Of a DNA stretch of 64,000 nt, positions 52,476 through 60,563 are shown one piece after another; the first letter of the stretch is position 1, and every line of letters begins with the position of its first letter. The stretch is from Bacteroides caecigallinarum (GTDB lineage: Bacteria; Bacteroidota; Bacteroidia; Bacteroidales; Bacteroidaceae). The notes below the pieces were generated by a model, which was not told where the DNA came from, ran no database searches, and was given only the letters and a program-made list of their open reading frames with translations. The stretch is from NCBI RefSeq assembly GCF_016902295.1, contig NZ_JACJLQ010000013.1, positions 20,268-84,267 on the forward strand, in the 5' to 3' direction. The position numbers and the translations under genes are program-made.

Positions 52476-52950
52476 TGTTGCATGAAGTATTGATTAACGT
52501 TTCAATATGTTTGTATTTCCCGCCCAGCCGGAAGGAAATGGCCTTAAGTTCTCCGTACAGATGCTGTTTGCAAGCGGCTTCCGCCTTGAGTCGCAGAATC
52601 CGGATGTATGCCAGATGTTCCGGAGTCCCCTGCGGCATGGGACAGCAGGGAGATTCTTCATCATGCAGGTAACGGAGAAACGCTTCGGGGAGTCTCTCCG
52701 TGCCGTGGTCGGCATTCATGGGCACAAGGCGTTCGGCTTCACAAAGCAGCCTATGGCACTCATCGTACCATCCCACCATGAAACAGCAGAGGGCTTTGTT
52801 GTACAGTAGCCTGAAATCCTTGACCGGAAGACGGTCAAAGCATACATAGGCGGAAGAAAAAGCTTTGTTGCTTAGGAATGAAACTCCTGCAGCGAACAGC
52901 TTGTCCGCATCTTCTTTAGGTATGCCTGGGGTATTTGCAAACTGTGTCAT
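52462..52950 (-). CDS. TPR-like helical protein, first gene of the cargo operon
   Basis: A 162-residue protein with a helical-repeat pattern (LFAAGVSFLSNKAFSSAYVCFDRL, YNKALCCFMVGWYDECHRLL) typical of tetratricopeptide repeats. It is the first gene of the operon and overlaps the next by 14 nt. The promoter upstream (52951-53021) has no clear consensus match. A binding or chaperone role is inferred. Confidence 0.6.
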   Translation of the reverse strand: MTQFANTPGIPKEDADKLFAAGVSFLSNKAFSSAYVCFDRLPVKDFRLLYNKALCCFMVGWYDECHRLLCEAERLVPMNADHGTERLPEAFLRYLHDEESPCCPMPQGTPEHLAYIRILRLKAEAACKQHLYGELKAISFRLGGKYKHIETLINTSCNNDDQ

Positions 52951-53021
52951 ATCAGAAAGTTTATTGGAATTTATAAATGACTTTTATTAAGTAGCCATGC
53001 TGCCTGCCACATTTTGTTGAT

Positions 53022-53489
53022 TTAATGATCTAAGATTAAATACTGTATTGTATTATTTTTCCATATAAAGCTGAAGCTATAATCCAAATCATATGTGGTG
53101 AAGGTGATTTCCCAACTATTGTTGTATTTCTCGGATAATTTGATTTCTTCAGGATAGAATCTGTTTTGCCACGAGGCATATATTTCTTCCTTATGTGCCA
53201 ACCGGCTTTCATCAGGCAAGCGGCTTCCCACTCGCTCATTCACTGATTTCCAGTTTTCCATCAACACCTGTAAATCTAATATCTGCCGGGGTAATGGAGC
53301 CGAAGTGTCTCCATCCAGCCAAATCACTGTTTCAGCCGAATATGATGGCAACTGTAATGTACACCACCAGCCGCATCGCTCGTTCGGCCACCAATCGCAA
53401 ACTTTGGAATGAAAAACTCCCAAGCCTTTTATCGCATATTCTCTTTTTCTTCCCAATAAAGCAATTGCCAGCTTCTTGATATGATTCAT
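53022..53489 (-). CDS. 155-residue immunity-like protein of unknown family
   Basis: MNHIKKLAIALLGRKRE onward; a mixed alpha-beta protein with many Trp residues (CDWWPNERCGWWCTLQLPSY), a signature seen in small immunity proteins. The ATG at 53489 is chosen over a longer reading from 53597 that would run into the repeat upstream. It is the first gene of the low-GC array and on the same strand as the rest. No family recognised. Confidence 0.55.
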   Translation of the reverse strand: MNHIKKLAIALLGRKREYAIKGLGVFHSKVCDWWPNERCGWWCTLQLPSYSAETVIWLDGDTSAPLPRQILDLQVLMENWKSVNERVGSRLPDESRLAHKEEIYASWQNRFYPEEIKLSEKYNNSWEITFTTYDLDYSFSFIWKNNTIQYLILDH

Positions 53490-53523
53490 TGTTCTTGTTT
53501 TAAGTGTTATTTGAGAATGAGTT

Positions 53524-53572
53524 TTATGGTTTGAAAAGGAACACCGGTTGGGGCTACCTTTCCTTGCAGCCG
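53524..53572 (-). repeat. cassette repeat, degenerate copy 10
   Basis: ATGGTTTGAAAAGGAACACC pairs weakly with its other half, ending at the stop of the four-TM gene. It matches the copy at 62656-62707 in position and sequence, showing that the gene and its repeat were duplicated together. Confidence 0.55.
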
Positions 53573-53976
53573 ATGAACTTGCTTTTGTATATGGCATACT
53601 CTACCGTATAAACAGCCAGTTTCACGCCTAAGAACATGCCAACAAGCAATATATATGCTACAAAACAAAAATGATTATACAGGAGGTCTGTCAAGAATAT
53701 AGGTATCAGCAGGGCCGTGATTGTAGCGTTCTGAAACCATTTCTGTACTTTCAATAACAGGTCAATGTACAAGTGATTCTCTATGTAGCTGAACCCCCAT
53801 CTGTAATTATGTCGTTTCAGGTAAGACAACGAGAACCATAGTCCTGTAAGTGAAGCGATAAGGGCTACATACCACCATGCATCCATGTATGGGAACATGC
53901 TTTTTAAGAATGTCAGCAGAACAATGCCAATGATGCTGCATTCATAGACTATTCTTACTTTTGTTGTATTATTCAT
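53554..53976 (-). CDS. four-TM protein, paralogue of the gene at 62690-63112
   Basis: A 140-residue protein starting MNNTTKVRIVYECSIIG with four membrane segments (IIGIVLLTFLKSMF, YVALIASLTGLWFSL, ITALLIPIFLTDLLY, YILLVGMFLGVKLAV). It differs from the copy at 62690-63112 at only a few positions (for example DAWWYVALIAS against GAWWQVAIIAS). The ATG at 53976 gives the same start as that copy, so the longer in-frame reading is not used. Membrane immunity proteins against pore or periplasmic toxins are plausible. Function unknown. Confidence 0.75.
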   Translation of the reverse strand: MNNTTKVRIVYECSIIGIVLLTFLKSMFPYMDAWWYVALIASLTGLWFSLSYLKRHNYRWGFSYIENHLYIDLLLKVQKWFQNATITALLIPIFLTDLLYNHFCFVAYILLVGMFLGVKLAVYTVEYAIYKSKFIGCKER

Positions 53977-54143
53977 ATATATATTGTTTGTAGAAACGCC
54001 ATTGGGTTGAAGCACCTCCGCATACGAAGTATTTCTGTATCTTCCGGCGTGATTTTACGAAAATTTGATTTTCATGCCAGAGCCTCGATGTAGCTGTTCT
54101 TGACAGCAGCCATCATAAAAGGCATTTTGATATATCCGTTCGC

Positions 54144-54338
54144 TCATACGATTCCTCCTGCAATCGGAATAGTGCCGGTACTTCGCTTTCGGGTCTTCCG
54201 GTATTCGACACATTCTGACCGACCTGCCCGGAACACACAGCAGGCCATTCCCGGATGCTCTATCCGGATGTAATACGCATCATGTTTTTCTTCCATGTAC
54301 AGAAGGATGCTTCCTCTTTGTTTCTGAATCTTATCCAT
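54144..54338 (-). CDS. 64-residue small protein
   Basis: MDKIQKQRGSILLYMEE onward, a basic protein ending TGTIPIAGGIV. A Bacteroides promoter (-33 TTTG, -7 TATATTTG, 54357-54390) stands directly upstream on the same strand, supporting expression. An upstream start at 54392 would lie inside the promoter. Family unknown. Confidence 0.45.
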   Translation of the reverse strand: MDKIQKQRGSILLYMEEKHDAYYIRIEHPGMACCVFRAGRSECVEYRKTRKRSTGTIPIAGGIV

Positions 54339-54356
54339 GTTGCCGAAACTAAATTC

Positions 54357-54390
54357 ATATGCGCAAATATAGCAAAAGGATTGCAAAAAC
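54357..54390 (-). promoter_or_regulatory. Bacteroides-type promoter in the immunity array
   Basis: On the minus strand, TTTG and TATATTTG (-7, near 54361-54368) lie about 20 nt apart, ending just before the start codon at 54338. Confidence 0.5.
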
Positions 54391-54392
54391 AA

Positions 54393-54700
54393 ACTGACCG
54401 GTCTGTTTTATTGTGTTAAAACTTATAAGAAGGATGATTTACGGATATGGTTTTTACCGGAAATCTGCTTTCAGACCTTCAGTAAAGAGCAAAGGAAATG
54501 AAGCCTCTTTGTGTAAATCGCCTGATATTCAGCATTGAAATCTACCGACACCCTACGTGCCGTTGATGCCTTCTCAACATACGGCTTAAATCTTTCAACT
54601 GTACATTCCTTTCGTATATTCCGAAATCCGATTCCCTGCAATACTTTGAAAGGAGCATTGTAAGATGCTGTCTTTCTGCTGCCAACTACTGAATTCTCTG
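54393..54700. other. non-coding or decayed stretch in the immunity array
   Basis: About 300 nt. A 95-residue reading (54471-54758) exists on the minus strand but overlaps the next gene and has no recognisable fold. It may be the remains of a cassette. No hairpin repeat of the array type is clear here. Confidence 0.4.
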
Positions 54701-55105
54701 TTATACAATTCTCAGCCAATGGCGATGCGTTATGATGAAATAAATCAATATGACCCAAAGAGGATAAATCACCCAGGACATGATGCAGGAGAACCTTTGA
54801 CTGCCAAACAGCAATGGCTTTTCCCGCATTATTTCAATTCCCCTTTTCTTTTTGATGTAATGCCTGCTCATGAAATGATACATGATGCAATAGATTAGGA
54901 TGAAGAAAATAAACGGCAAATCATAATCGAAGTTATCTTTGACCAATGGATAAATCAACACTATTGCAGGTAAAAATAATAGTCCGCAAAATAGCATCAC
55001 AGTTCTTTCATGCGGGTTTTCCAACCGAAATTTGTCCCGGTTGAATATGAAGAATTGATAATACATTGCATCGAAGAAGAATTTTATCAGTCTGATTGCT
55101 TTCAT
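54701..55105 (-). CDS. 134-residue membrane protein, immunity-like
   Basis: MKAIRLIKFFFDAMYYQ onward, with membrane segments at about residues 37-52 (LFCGLLFLPAIVLIYPL), 62-82 (FIFFILIYCIMYHFM) and 105-130 (IMSWVIYPLWVILIYFI). Small TM proteins without catalytic residues are typical for immunity to membrane-active toxins. The stop-start relation to the next gene upstream is a 4-nt overlap. Family unknown. Confidence 0.6.
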   Translation of the reverse strand: MKAIRLIKFFFDAMYYQFFIFNRDKFRLENPHERTVMLFCGLLFLPAIVLIYPLVKDNFDYDLPFIFFILIYCIMYHFMSRHYIKKKRGIEIMREKPLLFGSQRFSCIMSWVIYPLWVILIYFIITHRHWLRIV

Positions 55106-55422
55106 GCTTGCTTTACATTATGGAAAAAAAAACGATATATTATCGTCAGGGCGGTCAGGATGATGTGTGCCCAAAGGCAGACCGTATTATATCTCATCCG
55201 ATATAAAGCAGATATGCCTATACCGACAACTGCCCAACAGACGATTATCCAACAGGAAACGATGTAATTGCAGGAGGATTCGTAAATCCATCCGAAGCCT
55301 TCGCCTATGGGATAGAGTTCCGTATGCCTCGTGAACTGCAAGTAATTACTGATGCCTGCCCATAGCATCTACAGGCAGCATAACGCCCATATCGTCCTTG
55401 CTATCTTTTGCCAATGAATCAT
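55102..55422 (-). pseudogene. membrane protein gene interrupted by an in-frame TAG
   Basis: Reading from an ATG at 55422 gives MIHWQKIARTIWALCCL, then a TAG (55369-55371), then MLWAGISNYLQFTRHTE in the same frame to a stop at 55102. The TAG falls inside a probable membrane helix, so a nonsense mutation in a 106-residue gene is likely; restart at 55368 could still make an 88-residue protein. Two more hydrophobic stretches follow (IVSCWIIVCWAVVGIGI, AHIILTALTIIYRFFF). Confidence 0.5.
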
Positions 55423-55448
55423 TTGTCCCAATTTATAATATCCGGCAA

Positions 55449-55922
55449 CTAATCACTATTGGGGTGATTAAGCCGTTTGCTGCCGGCATACAGTTTCATA
55501 GCATAAGAAATAATCATTACCACCGTAAGATAAGTCATGATGATTGCACCAACAATCCAACAAAAGTAGAAGTTGTTTTCATCAGACGGTATCATATTCT
55601 CCGGCAGTACCCCTGTGCGTTCATATTCCGCTTCGTAGGTGCCAAGTGTCGGCAGTGCGCTAAACCATAATAGGCTCCAAAGGTTAAAAACAGCTTGCAG
55701 CAGAAGAGCGGACAACCGACACAACGTATTGCGTATCGCTATATCATACAATATATAAATGGGACAAATGCCAATTAGTGCCATCATGCTTGTCAAAGGT
55801 CTGCGGTCGTCATGGACAATCCATTCCCCCTCTTGCATTTCTATTGCATAATATTCAAAGTATAGAATGACAGCGAAAAGCAAGAAGTATATCGTGAACT
55901 TTATAGCATTGGCTTTTCTCAT
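55449..55922 (-). CDS. 157-residue membrane protein, immunity-like
   Basis: MRKANAIKFTIYFLLFA onward, four probable membrane helices (FTIYFLLFAVILYFEYY, MMALIGICPIYILYD, SALLLQAVFNLWSLLW, WIVGAIIMTYLTVVMII) and a short charged C-terminus. Low GC and no family match. It may be an immunity protein; no effector is encoded nearby. Confidence 0.6.
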   Translation of the reverse strand: MRKANAIKFTIYFLLFAVILYFEYYAIEMQEGEWIVHDDRRPLTSMMALIGICPIYILYDIAIRNTLCRLSALLLQAVFNLWSLLWFSALPTLGTYEAEYERTGVLPENMIPSDENNFYFCWIVGAIIMTYLTVVMIISYAMKLYAGSKRLNHPNSD

Positions 55923-56016
55923 TGAATTTGTATTTCAAGTTGGCAATCCTAATCCACCGTCTAAAATTACGGAAAATAATGGAGAGACTGACCATACGGC
56001 CGGATTTTTTTATGAA

Positions 56017-56367
56017 TTATCCATACCGATTGGTTAAATACCCGCAAATGAATAGGTAGATTCCATAAATTACAATAGACAATCCCATATAGACAAATGC
56101 CCGATGAGGGAATATATCCAGATGATTGCTCCATAGCAGCACAGGCATTATCACCGGGAGTGCTATCAGGAATTTTCTTCGGGTAAGCCGTAGGATGAAC
56201 ATGCCCGCCAGCAAAGTCAAGAACAGGATGACAATGCTGAACCGGAAGAGGATGCCTATCGAAACGTCCATGTGCGCAATCGGTTTGCATACATTGATTT
56301 GATTGAGGCATACGCAATATGCCGCACAGCAGATTATATTCAATATGACAGGGACAAGTATTTTCAT
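56017..56367 (-). CDS. 116-residue membrane protein, immunity-like
   Basis: MKILVPVILNIICCAAY onward, with four hydrophobic stretches (PVILNIICCAAYCVCL, FRFSIVILFLTLLAGMF, FLIALPVIMPVLLW, FVYMGLSIVIYGIYLF). The ATG at 56367 stands 1 nt after the upstream gene's stop, so coupling is likely; a start at 56406 would overlap it. Family unknown. Confidence 0.6.
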   Translation of the reverse strand: MKILVPVILNIICCAAYCVCLNQINVCKPIAHMDVSIGILFRFSIVILFLTLLAGMFILRLTRRKFLIALPVIMPVLLWSNHLDIFPHRAFVYMGLSIVIYGIYLFICGYLTNRYG

Positions 56368-56368
56368 G

Positions 56369-56944
56369 TCATTCAATACCGTACAGCTTCTTTTTGGCGC
56401 AGACAAAAGAATTCCAATCCTGGAAAAGTTCTTTGATGCGGTTCACATATTTGTTGCCTTTCTTGTAGTCCCAATCCCAATGTACCCAAACCGTGTGGTA
56501 TTTCTGGTTCGTGTCCACCGAATAGTGGTGCGTTTCCATTAAAATGTCGTCAATGTGGTTCCTGAAATCTTGGATGTTGTCCCAAGTGGAGAACACCGGG
56601 TCGTATTCCTCGCCCTCCTTGAAATTCTTCGTCATATACTTTGTTTCTTTATAATAGGTGCGGGATATGGATTCGTATTTCTCCAAAGTGTCCAGCGGCA
56701 ATGTCTCAATGTCGTATTTCTCCACCACCTTGCGCAACTCGCAGGTGTCGCACGGAGCATTGCTTACTACAAAGGCTTCGTGTTTCATGCCATCGTTCAG
56801 TCTTGTGAGAATCGGATAAAACTCCGTCGGTTTGTCAGGATTGTACCCGCAAGCCAGCCATTTCCACATCAGCAACCCTGCTGCGAGGATGGTCAGGATA
56901 AGTATGGTTCGCTTTTTCATGGGCAACTTGGGTTTAGCATACAT
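56369..56944 (-). CDS. 191-residue membrane-anchored protein, immunity-like
   Basis: An N-terminal hydrophobic segment (residues about 12-31, ILILTILAAGLLMWKWLACG) acts as signal anchor, possibly with a lipid-modified Cys, before a soluble domain with a Cys pair (NAPCDTCELRKV) and many acidic residues. The ATG at 56920 (MKKRTILILT) is an alternative start. A periplasmic immunity protein is plausible; no family recognised. Confidence 0.55.
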   Translation of the reverse strand: MYAKPKLPMKKRTILILTILAAGLLMWKWLACGYNPDKPTEFYPILTRLNDGMKHEAFVVSNAPCDTCELRKVVEKYDIETLPLDTLEKYESISRTYYKETKYMTKNFKEGEEYDPVFSTWDNIQDFRNHIDDILMETHHYSVDTNQKYHTVWVHWDWDYKKGNKYVNRIKELFQDWNSFVCAKKKLYGIE

Positions 56945-56950
56945 ATCAAC

Positions 56951-57370
56951 TTATTTATCAGTCTTTGATTGTAAGATATGCCATAAGCCCCAACGGTATT
57001 CCGTCTTGCTGTGGCTCTGGTAGCAATTATCTTCATCTAAATAAATATCCAACTTCCAAAAGTCCAAATCCTCTTTGCGGATGACATCGCCGTAGTTATC
57101 TATGAAAACAGCCACCTCGTCCTCCTCTTTCCAACTCCAAAGGTAGGGCAACCTGTAGCGGACAGTATGATTTTCGATATACAGTTTCTCCAAATCCCCA
57201 TCTGCCGTGCAAACTATTTTTCCCAAATACTTGCTCTCTTGTGGAGTATGGAAGATAATGGTCGGATGAAGCTCACGATATAGCCACCCCGACAGCACAA
57301 GGGCAGCTATAACGGCTATTGTCTTTACCAATCCTTTATGTTGTTTCAATCGGATAGTCATATTCTCCAT
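56951..57370 (-). CDS. 139-residue single-TM protein, immunity-like
   Basis: MENMTIRLKQHKGLVKT onward, with one membrane helix (residues about 18-34, IAVIAALVLSGWLYREL) and a soluble acidic domain (DGDLEKLYIENHTVRYRL). The ATG at 57370 is used rather than a TTG at 57382 because the latter lies inside the repeat at 57379-57427. It is separated from the 191-residue gene by 6 nt. Family unknown. Confidence 0.6.
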   Translation of the reverse strand: MENMTIRLKQHKGLVKTIAVIAALVLSGWLYRELHPTIIFHTPQESKYLGKIVCTADGDLEKLYIENHTVRYRLPYLWSWKEEDEVAVFIDNYGDVIRKEDLDFWKLDIYLDEDNCYQSHSKTEYRWGLWHILQSKTDK

Positions 57371-57378
57371 TTTGGTTG

Positions 57379-57427
57379 CCAATGATTCAGCAGGAAACAG
57401 TTCGACCTTATCCTGCGTTATGGGTTA
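57379..57427 (-). repeat. cassette repeat, copy 9
   Basis: Minus-strand stem GCAGG against CCTGC with an ATA and TTC internal loop, flanked by CATAAC and ATCATTGGC. The stem-loop layout matches the better copies, though the outer boxes have drifted. Confidence 0.55.
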
Positions 57428-57464
57428 TGTTTCAGTCTGATATAAGCGTTATCTCGCCATCGCC

Positions 57465-57992
57465 TCATGCGCTACTTAGCAGCAGGTAGAAAGTCGCGAA
57501 CTGGACTATCAGAGAAACGACATAGATGCCGTAATAGAGCAGATACTTTTTCTCTTTGTCAAACTTGGCGAAATACTTCTTGTATTTGTCGTTCTTGAAC
57601 AGGAATATACGATTGGCATAATACAAGAACAGCACGATGATTGCGAAACACAAAATACAGAGGAAGATGTTCCCAACAATCATATTCAAAACGCTCAATA
57701 ATTCCACCCTGAAAATCTTGATGCAGGCAAGGCAGACAAGACAGAGCATCCAAAAGCTGATGATGCATGGGGTGTTAGTCGACCAAATTATGATAGAACC
57801 ATTGATGCCTTTATGCATTTCGGCTGCTTCTTGTTTCTGAGCCATCGAAATGCCCCGTTTTATATAGCGGTTGTCCCATTTCGAGAGGCTTAGCCAATAG
57901 AAAGGGTTTAGCATCCTCTCGAAAATGAAAAACAGCAGCTTATAAGTGCAGTAATAATTTATATTGTAATATTTCTCCAATAACTTTAGCAT
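57465..57992 (-). CDS. 175-residue membrane protein, immunity-like
   Basis: MLKLLEKYYNINYYCTY onward, with hydrophobic segments at about residues 20-28, 75-95 (IISFWMLCLVCLACIKI), 100-125 (VGNIFLCILCFAIIVLFLYY) and 150-173 (YYGIYVVSLIVQFATFYLLL). It is followed upstream by a weak repeat (57998-58046). Family unknown. Confidence 0.6.
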   Translation of the reverse strand: MLKLLEKYYNINYYCTYKLLFFIFERMLNPFYWLSLSKWDNRYIKRGISMAQKQEAAEMHKGINGSIIIWSTNTPCIISFWMLCLVCLACIKIFRVELLSVLNMIVGNIFLCILCFAIIVLFLYYANRIFLFKNDKYKKYFAKFDKEKKYLLYYGIYVVSLIVQFATFYLLLSSA

Positions 57993-58052
57993 GATTTTGA
58001 TGGCTAAGCGGGTTGGTGAAGAATAGCATTCAACTATTGTAAGTTACTTAAT

Positions 58053-58817
58053 TTACTTAATGACTTCAATGTCTTGAATAGGTATATAACCAAAAGGAGC
58101 ATTGAAAATAGAATTTACTCTGCACCAACCATTTGTTAATGCACTTATGACAACAGGCATTCCAAATCGGACTGCTACGCCATCTTCACCTTTGGTAGTT
58201 TTTTCTCCATTAGGTAAAGAATAAACGTGGGTGCTGCATAGTATGGCATTATCTCCAACTTGTGGCGTAAAGTTCGTCCTTTTAGCATTTTGGGGACTCT
58301 GTAACATTATATCATATTGTGTTTCTATGCATTTAGTAGATGGGAATAAGTATGCTTCAAAACAATCCTTACATTCATTCTCTTTAGGAAAATGCTCGAT
58401 ATGAAAACCAGAAGCGTCAGCATACAATTTTCCGTGAGTTTCATCGCCTTTATTATATACTCCATATATTAATCGCCCATCGGAATTATAATATGCAATA
58501 CTATGCAAGTCACCTCCGTCAGCCCATCGCTTAAATATTTTTCTTATTTTATTATCTCTATCGAAATACATAGTGAACAATATATTGGCATTCTTTATTT
58601 GACCATCATCTAAAATTTTATACGAATGAACTTGATTAAAATCCATATATTCATCACTTATCACTTCTCCCAGACTATCCAAAGGAACAAGGTATGCAAT
58701 CCACAAAGACATCTCGTTTATTGCATCAATCTCTGCTTGAATAGTTTCCTTATAGTTTTGTGCAAAAGTATAAGGTGAAAGCAAGAATAAAATATGAAGT
58801 ATTATTATCATTCTCAT
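58053..58817 (-). CDS. secreted protein with C-terminal SH3-like domain
   Basis: A 254-residue protein with a signal peptide (MRMIIILHILFLLSPYTFAQ, cleavage near residue 20). The C-terminal 70 residues resemble a bacterial SH3-like domain (QVGDNAILCSTHVYSLPN, RFGMPVVISALTNGWCRVN). The middle contains MYFDRDNKIRKIFKRWADGG. A periplasmic immunity protein is plausible. Repeat copy 8 lies directly upstream. Confidence 0.55.
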   Translation of the reverse strand: MRMIIILHILFLLSPYTFAQNYKETIQAEIDAINEMSLWIAYLVPLDSLGEVISDEYMDFNQVHSYKILDDGQIKNANILFTMYFDRDNKIRKIFKRWADGGDLHSIAYYNSDGRLIYGVYNKGDETHGKLYADASGFHIEHFPKENECKDCFEAYLFPSTKCIETQYDIMLQSPQNAKRTNFTPQVGDNAILCSTHVYSLPNGEKTTKGEDGVAVRFGMPVVISALTNGWCRVNSIFNAPFGYIPIQDIEVIK

Positions 58818-58824
58818 ATTGCAA

Positions 58825-58874
58825 CTTATGGTTAGAAAGGAGCATCGTCAGATGCTATCTTTCGTTGTTAGATA
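58825..58874 (-). repeat. cassette repeat, copy 8
   Basis: Nearly identical to copies 1 and 7: ATGGTTAGAAAGGAGCATC on the plus strand mirrors AGATGCTATCTTTC. The preceding gene (58848-59441) ends inside it (KDSI stop). Confidence 0.85.
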
Positions 58875-59441
58875 TTTATTGTCCTTTCCCACTTGGGAGC
58901 ATGGAACAAAAGTTGCCTTTATAATTTGATTATTACAGTTAAATGGCACATAATCCACCTTGCTATCAATACTTAACGTATCACTTAGCTGCTTCAAATG
59001 GGAATGCTCATTTCGCAACAAGACTTCCGCTTTTGAAAAGTCCACAGAACTGTATATCGGATAGAAACCGGAAAAACAAGTGGACGTTATGTAAGCAATT
59101 TGACTTTCATAATCAAAGAATAAGAAGCGATTTCCGTCTGCCACATTATCATACACGGCAAAGCAATCAAACTTTCTTACTCCATTGATTGTATAGCTTT
59201 GCATAAAGTCAATACTGCTATCATCTACCGCTTCTAACTCAAAAACAACACGCTTTTTACCTTGTTGATTAAAACACAGCCTATATAGAATTTCAAATTC
59301 TGTTTCTTCTGTTTCTATATAAAGGGTATCTTGTTCAGTCAAAGAACTATACTTGGCTGGATTTTGTTCCACATAGCCGTTTTTCGCTATAACACAGCAA
59401 AGTGGGAAAAGGAGCAAACTATATAATACAAATATTCTCAT
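58848..59441 (-). CDS. 197-residue secreted protein, immunity-like
   Basis: MRIFVLYSLLLFPLCCVI gives a signal peptide (cleavage near residue 18-20; a Cys at 15-16 could instead be lipidated). The mature protein is beta-rich and low in GC. Its stop lies inside repeat copy 8. A periplasmic immunity function is inferred from context; no family recognised. Confidence 0.55.
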   Translation of the reverse strand: MRIFVLYSLLLFPLCCVIAKNGYVEQNPAKYSSLTEQDTLYIETEETEFEILYRLCFNQQGKKRVVFELEAVDDSSIDFMQSYTINGVRKFDCFAVYDNVADGNRFLFFDYESQIAYITSTCFSGFYPIYSSVDFSKAEVLLRNEHSHLKQLSDTLSIDSKVDYVPFNCNNQIIKATFVPCSQVGKDNKYLTTKDSI

Positions 59442-59450
59442 GTCTTTATA

Positions 59451-59498
59451 CTAATGGTTAGAAAGGAGCATCGTCAGATGCTATCTTTCGTCGTTACC
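59451..59498 (-). repeat. cassette repeat, copy 7
   Basis: CTAATGGTTAGAAAGGAGC to ATCTTTCGTCGTTACC on the plus strand. Stem GAAAG..GCATC against GATGC..CTTTC with an ATA and TC internal loop. The Tai4-like gene upstream ends inside it (NDER stop). Confidence 0.85.
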
Positions 59499-59876
59499 GG
59501 TATTTTTTCTTAATGTCTTACGAATAAAGTTATCTAATTCTTTGGACTTATAGAATTTCCATGATGAATATGCAATCATATTACCTTCTGGATTTTGAGA
59601 TACACTCCAGTAATTCATACATTCTTTATCTACATAATTCTTAATTGTAATGACTTCTTCCGGCGATAAGCTGCTTAATTGAACAAAATATTCGCCGGAA
59701 TAATCTTTGTTGATAACTGACGTACTATCAACAAACTTGTTCATGTGTGCGATACAAGCATAAAGGGCATATCCTTTTGCTTCTTCAAGCCGTTCTCTAT
59801 ATACAGGCTTTTGCGTTGTACAACTTGCGGTTACATAAAGTATGCACACCATTGTTATGAATTGTAGACGCTTCAT
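59481..59876 (-). CDS. lipoprotein, Tai4-like T6SS amidase immunity protein
   Basis: A 131-residue protein with a lipobox (FITMVCILYVTASC, Cys 19 of the mature form). The body matches Tai4-type proteins: KGYALYACIAHMN, then YSGEYFVQLSSL and a WKFYKSKELDNFIRK closing motif near residue 115. Tai4 proteins neutralise Tae4 amidase effectors of type VI secretion in the periplasm. The start at 59876 is chosen because the longer reading from 59936 begins inside repeat copy 6. Family call is by motif recognition, not by search. Confidence 0.65.
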   Translation of the reverse strand: MKRLQFITMVCILYVTASCTTQKPVYRERLEEAKGYALYACIAHMNKFVDSTSVINKDYSGEYFVQLSSLSPEEVITIKNYVDKECMNYWSVSQNPEGNMIAYSSWKFYKSKELDNFIRKTLRKNTGNDER

Positions 59877-59898
59877 ATCTATAACTTTAGTCGTTATC

Positions 59899-59952
59899 GG
59901 TAATGGGATGCAGCTTGCCGCCGTTATAGGCGGCACAGGTGCATGTTAGTCG
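59899..59952 (-). repeat. cassette repeat, copy 6
   Basis: GGTAATGGGATGCAGCTTGC, GTTATAGGCGGC and CATGTTAG on the plus strand; stem GCCGCC against GGCGGC, outer boxes TAATGG and TGTTA. Nearly identical to copy 4. Confidence 0.8.
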
Positions 59953-59957
59953 CATAT

Positions 59958-60452
59958 TTAACTTTCCCAAGTAATATCTAATATTTTTCCTTTATTGTCT
60001 GTATGTACTACGACTATTTCATCGGAATTTTCACTATCAATCATGTAATCCCAAACAGCATAGTGATTATCGCCGGGATAAAAACTAATTCTCTCCACCC
60101 TCTGTAGCAACAAGGATAGAAACTGTTCTTCCCTTGTTTTTGTGGAATCAGCATTTGGCAATAAATCATCAACATTATCACCCCATTCGTCAAGATGCCA
60201 ACGGACATATTCATTCGTTGTGCCACCATCTTCATAATCCTTTAATATGGATTTATCTATTTCTGTCTTGTATTTAAGAAGGTTGGAAAGATAGCCTTCC
60301 AGTTCTGCCGACCAATCCTTGGGGTTGCCTTCATAATTGCAGAAGTCCAAATCCAATTCGGCATCCTTGTTACAAATCATTACATGACCTTCAAAATAGT
60401 CTTCTTCCTTATTATCTACTTCACCGAAATAAGTAATGTTCTTCTTGCTCAT
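59958..60452 (-). CDS. DUF2004-like immunity protein
   Basis: A 164-residue protein resembling DUF2004: FGEVDNKEEDYFEGHVMI, a helix pair (YLSNLLKYKTEIDKSILKDY) and a closing VVVHTDNKGKILDITWES. DUF2004 proteins are often near polymorphic and type VI toxin genes and are counted as immunity-like. The protein is cytoplasmic and acidic. Family call from remembered profile. Confidence 0.65.
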   Translation of the reverse strand: MSKKNITYFGEVDNKEEDYFEGHVMICNKDAELDLDFCNYEGNPKDWSAELEGYLSNLLKYKTEIDKSILKDYEDGGTTNEYVRWHLDEWGDNVDDLLPNADSTKTREEQFLSLLLQRVERISFYPGDNHYAVWDYMIDSENSDEIVVVHTDNKGKILDITWES

Positions 60453-60482
60453 ATTCTTTCATTTTTAAGTCAATTAATTGCG

Positions 60483-60533
60483 ACTAATGGTTCAGCAGGG
60501 AACGGCTTGTCCGTTATCCTGCTTCGTTAACAT
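60483..60533 (-). repeat. cassette repeat, copy 5
   Basis: Plus strand ACTAATGGTTCAGCAGGGAA and TCCTGCTTCGTTAACATC. Stem GCAGG..ACGG against CCGT..CCTGC with the same ATA and TC internal loop. Confidence 0.85.
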
Positions 60534-60563
60534 CATATTTTATTCTCAGTCCAGTGTACCATA

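Noticed and set aside
54001..54060. A further cassette repeat upstream of the first four-TM gene
   Set aside because: Some box-like words (GCCATTGGGTT) are present, but no stem of the common shape could be drawn.
54471..54758. A 95-residue minus-strand reading
   Set aside because: Overlaps the better supported 134-residue membrane gene by 58 nt and has no recognisable fold; kept only as a possible relic.
57371..57382. TTG start at 57382 for the single-TM gene
   Set aside because: It lies in the cassette repeat; an ATG at 57370 with a better context is available.
57998..58046. A further cassette repeat
   Set aside because: GATGGCTAAGCGG and the following bases resemble the repeat only loosely and the stem is poor, so it is not counted.
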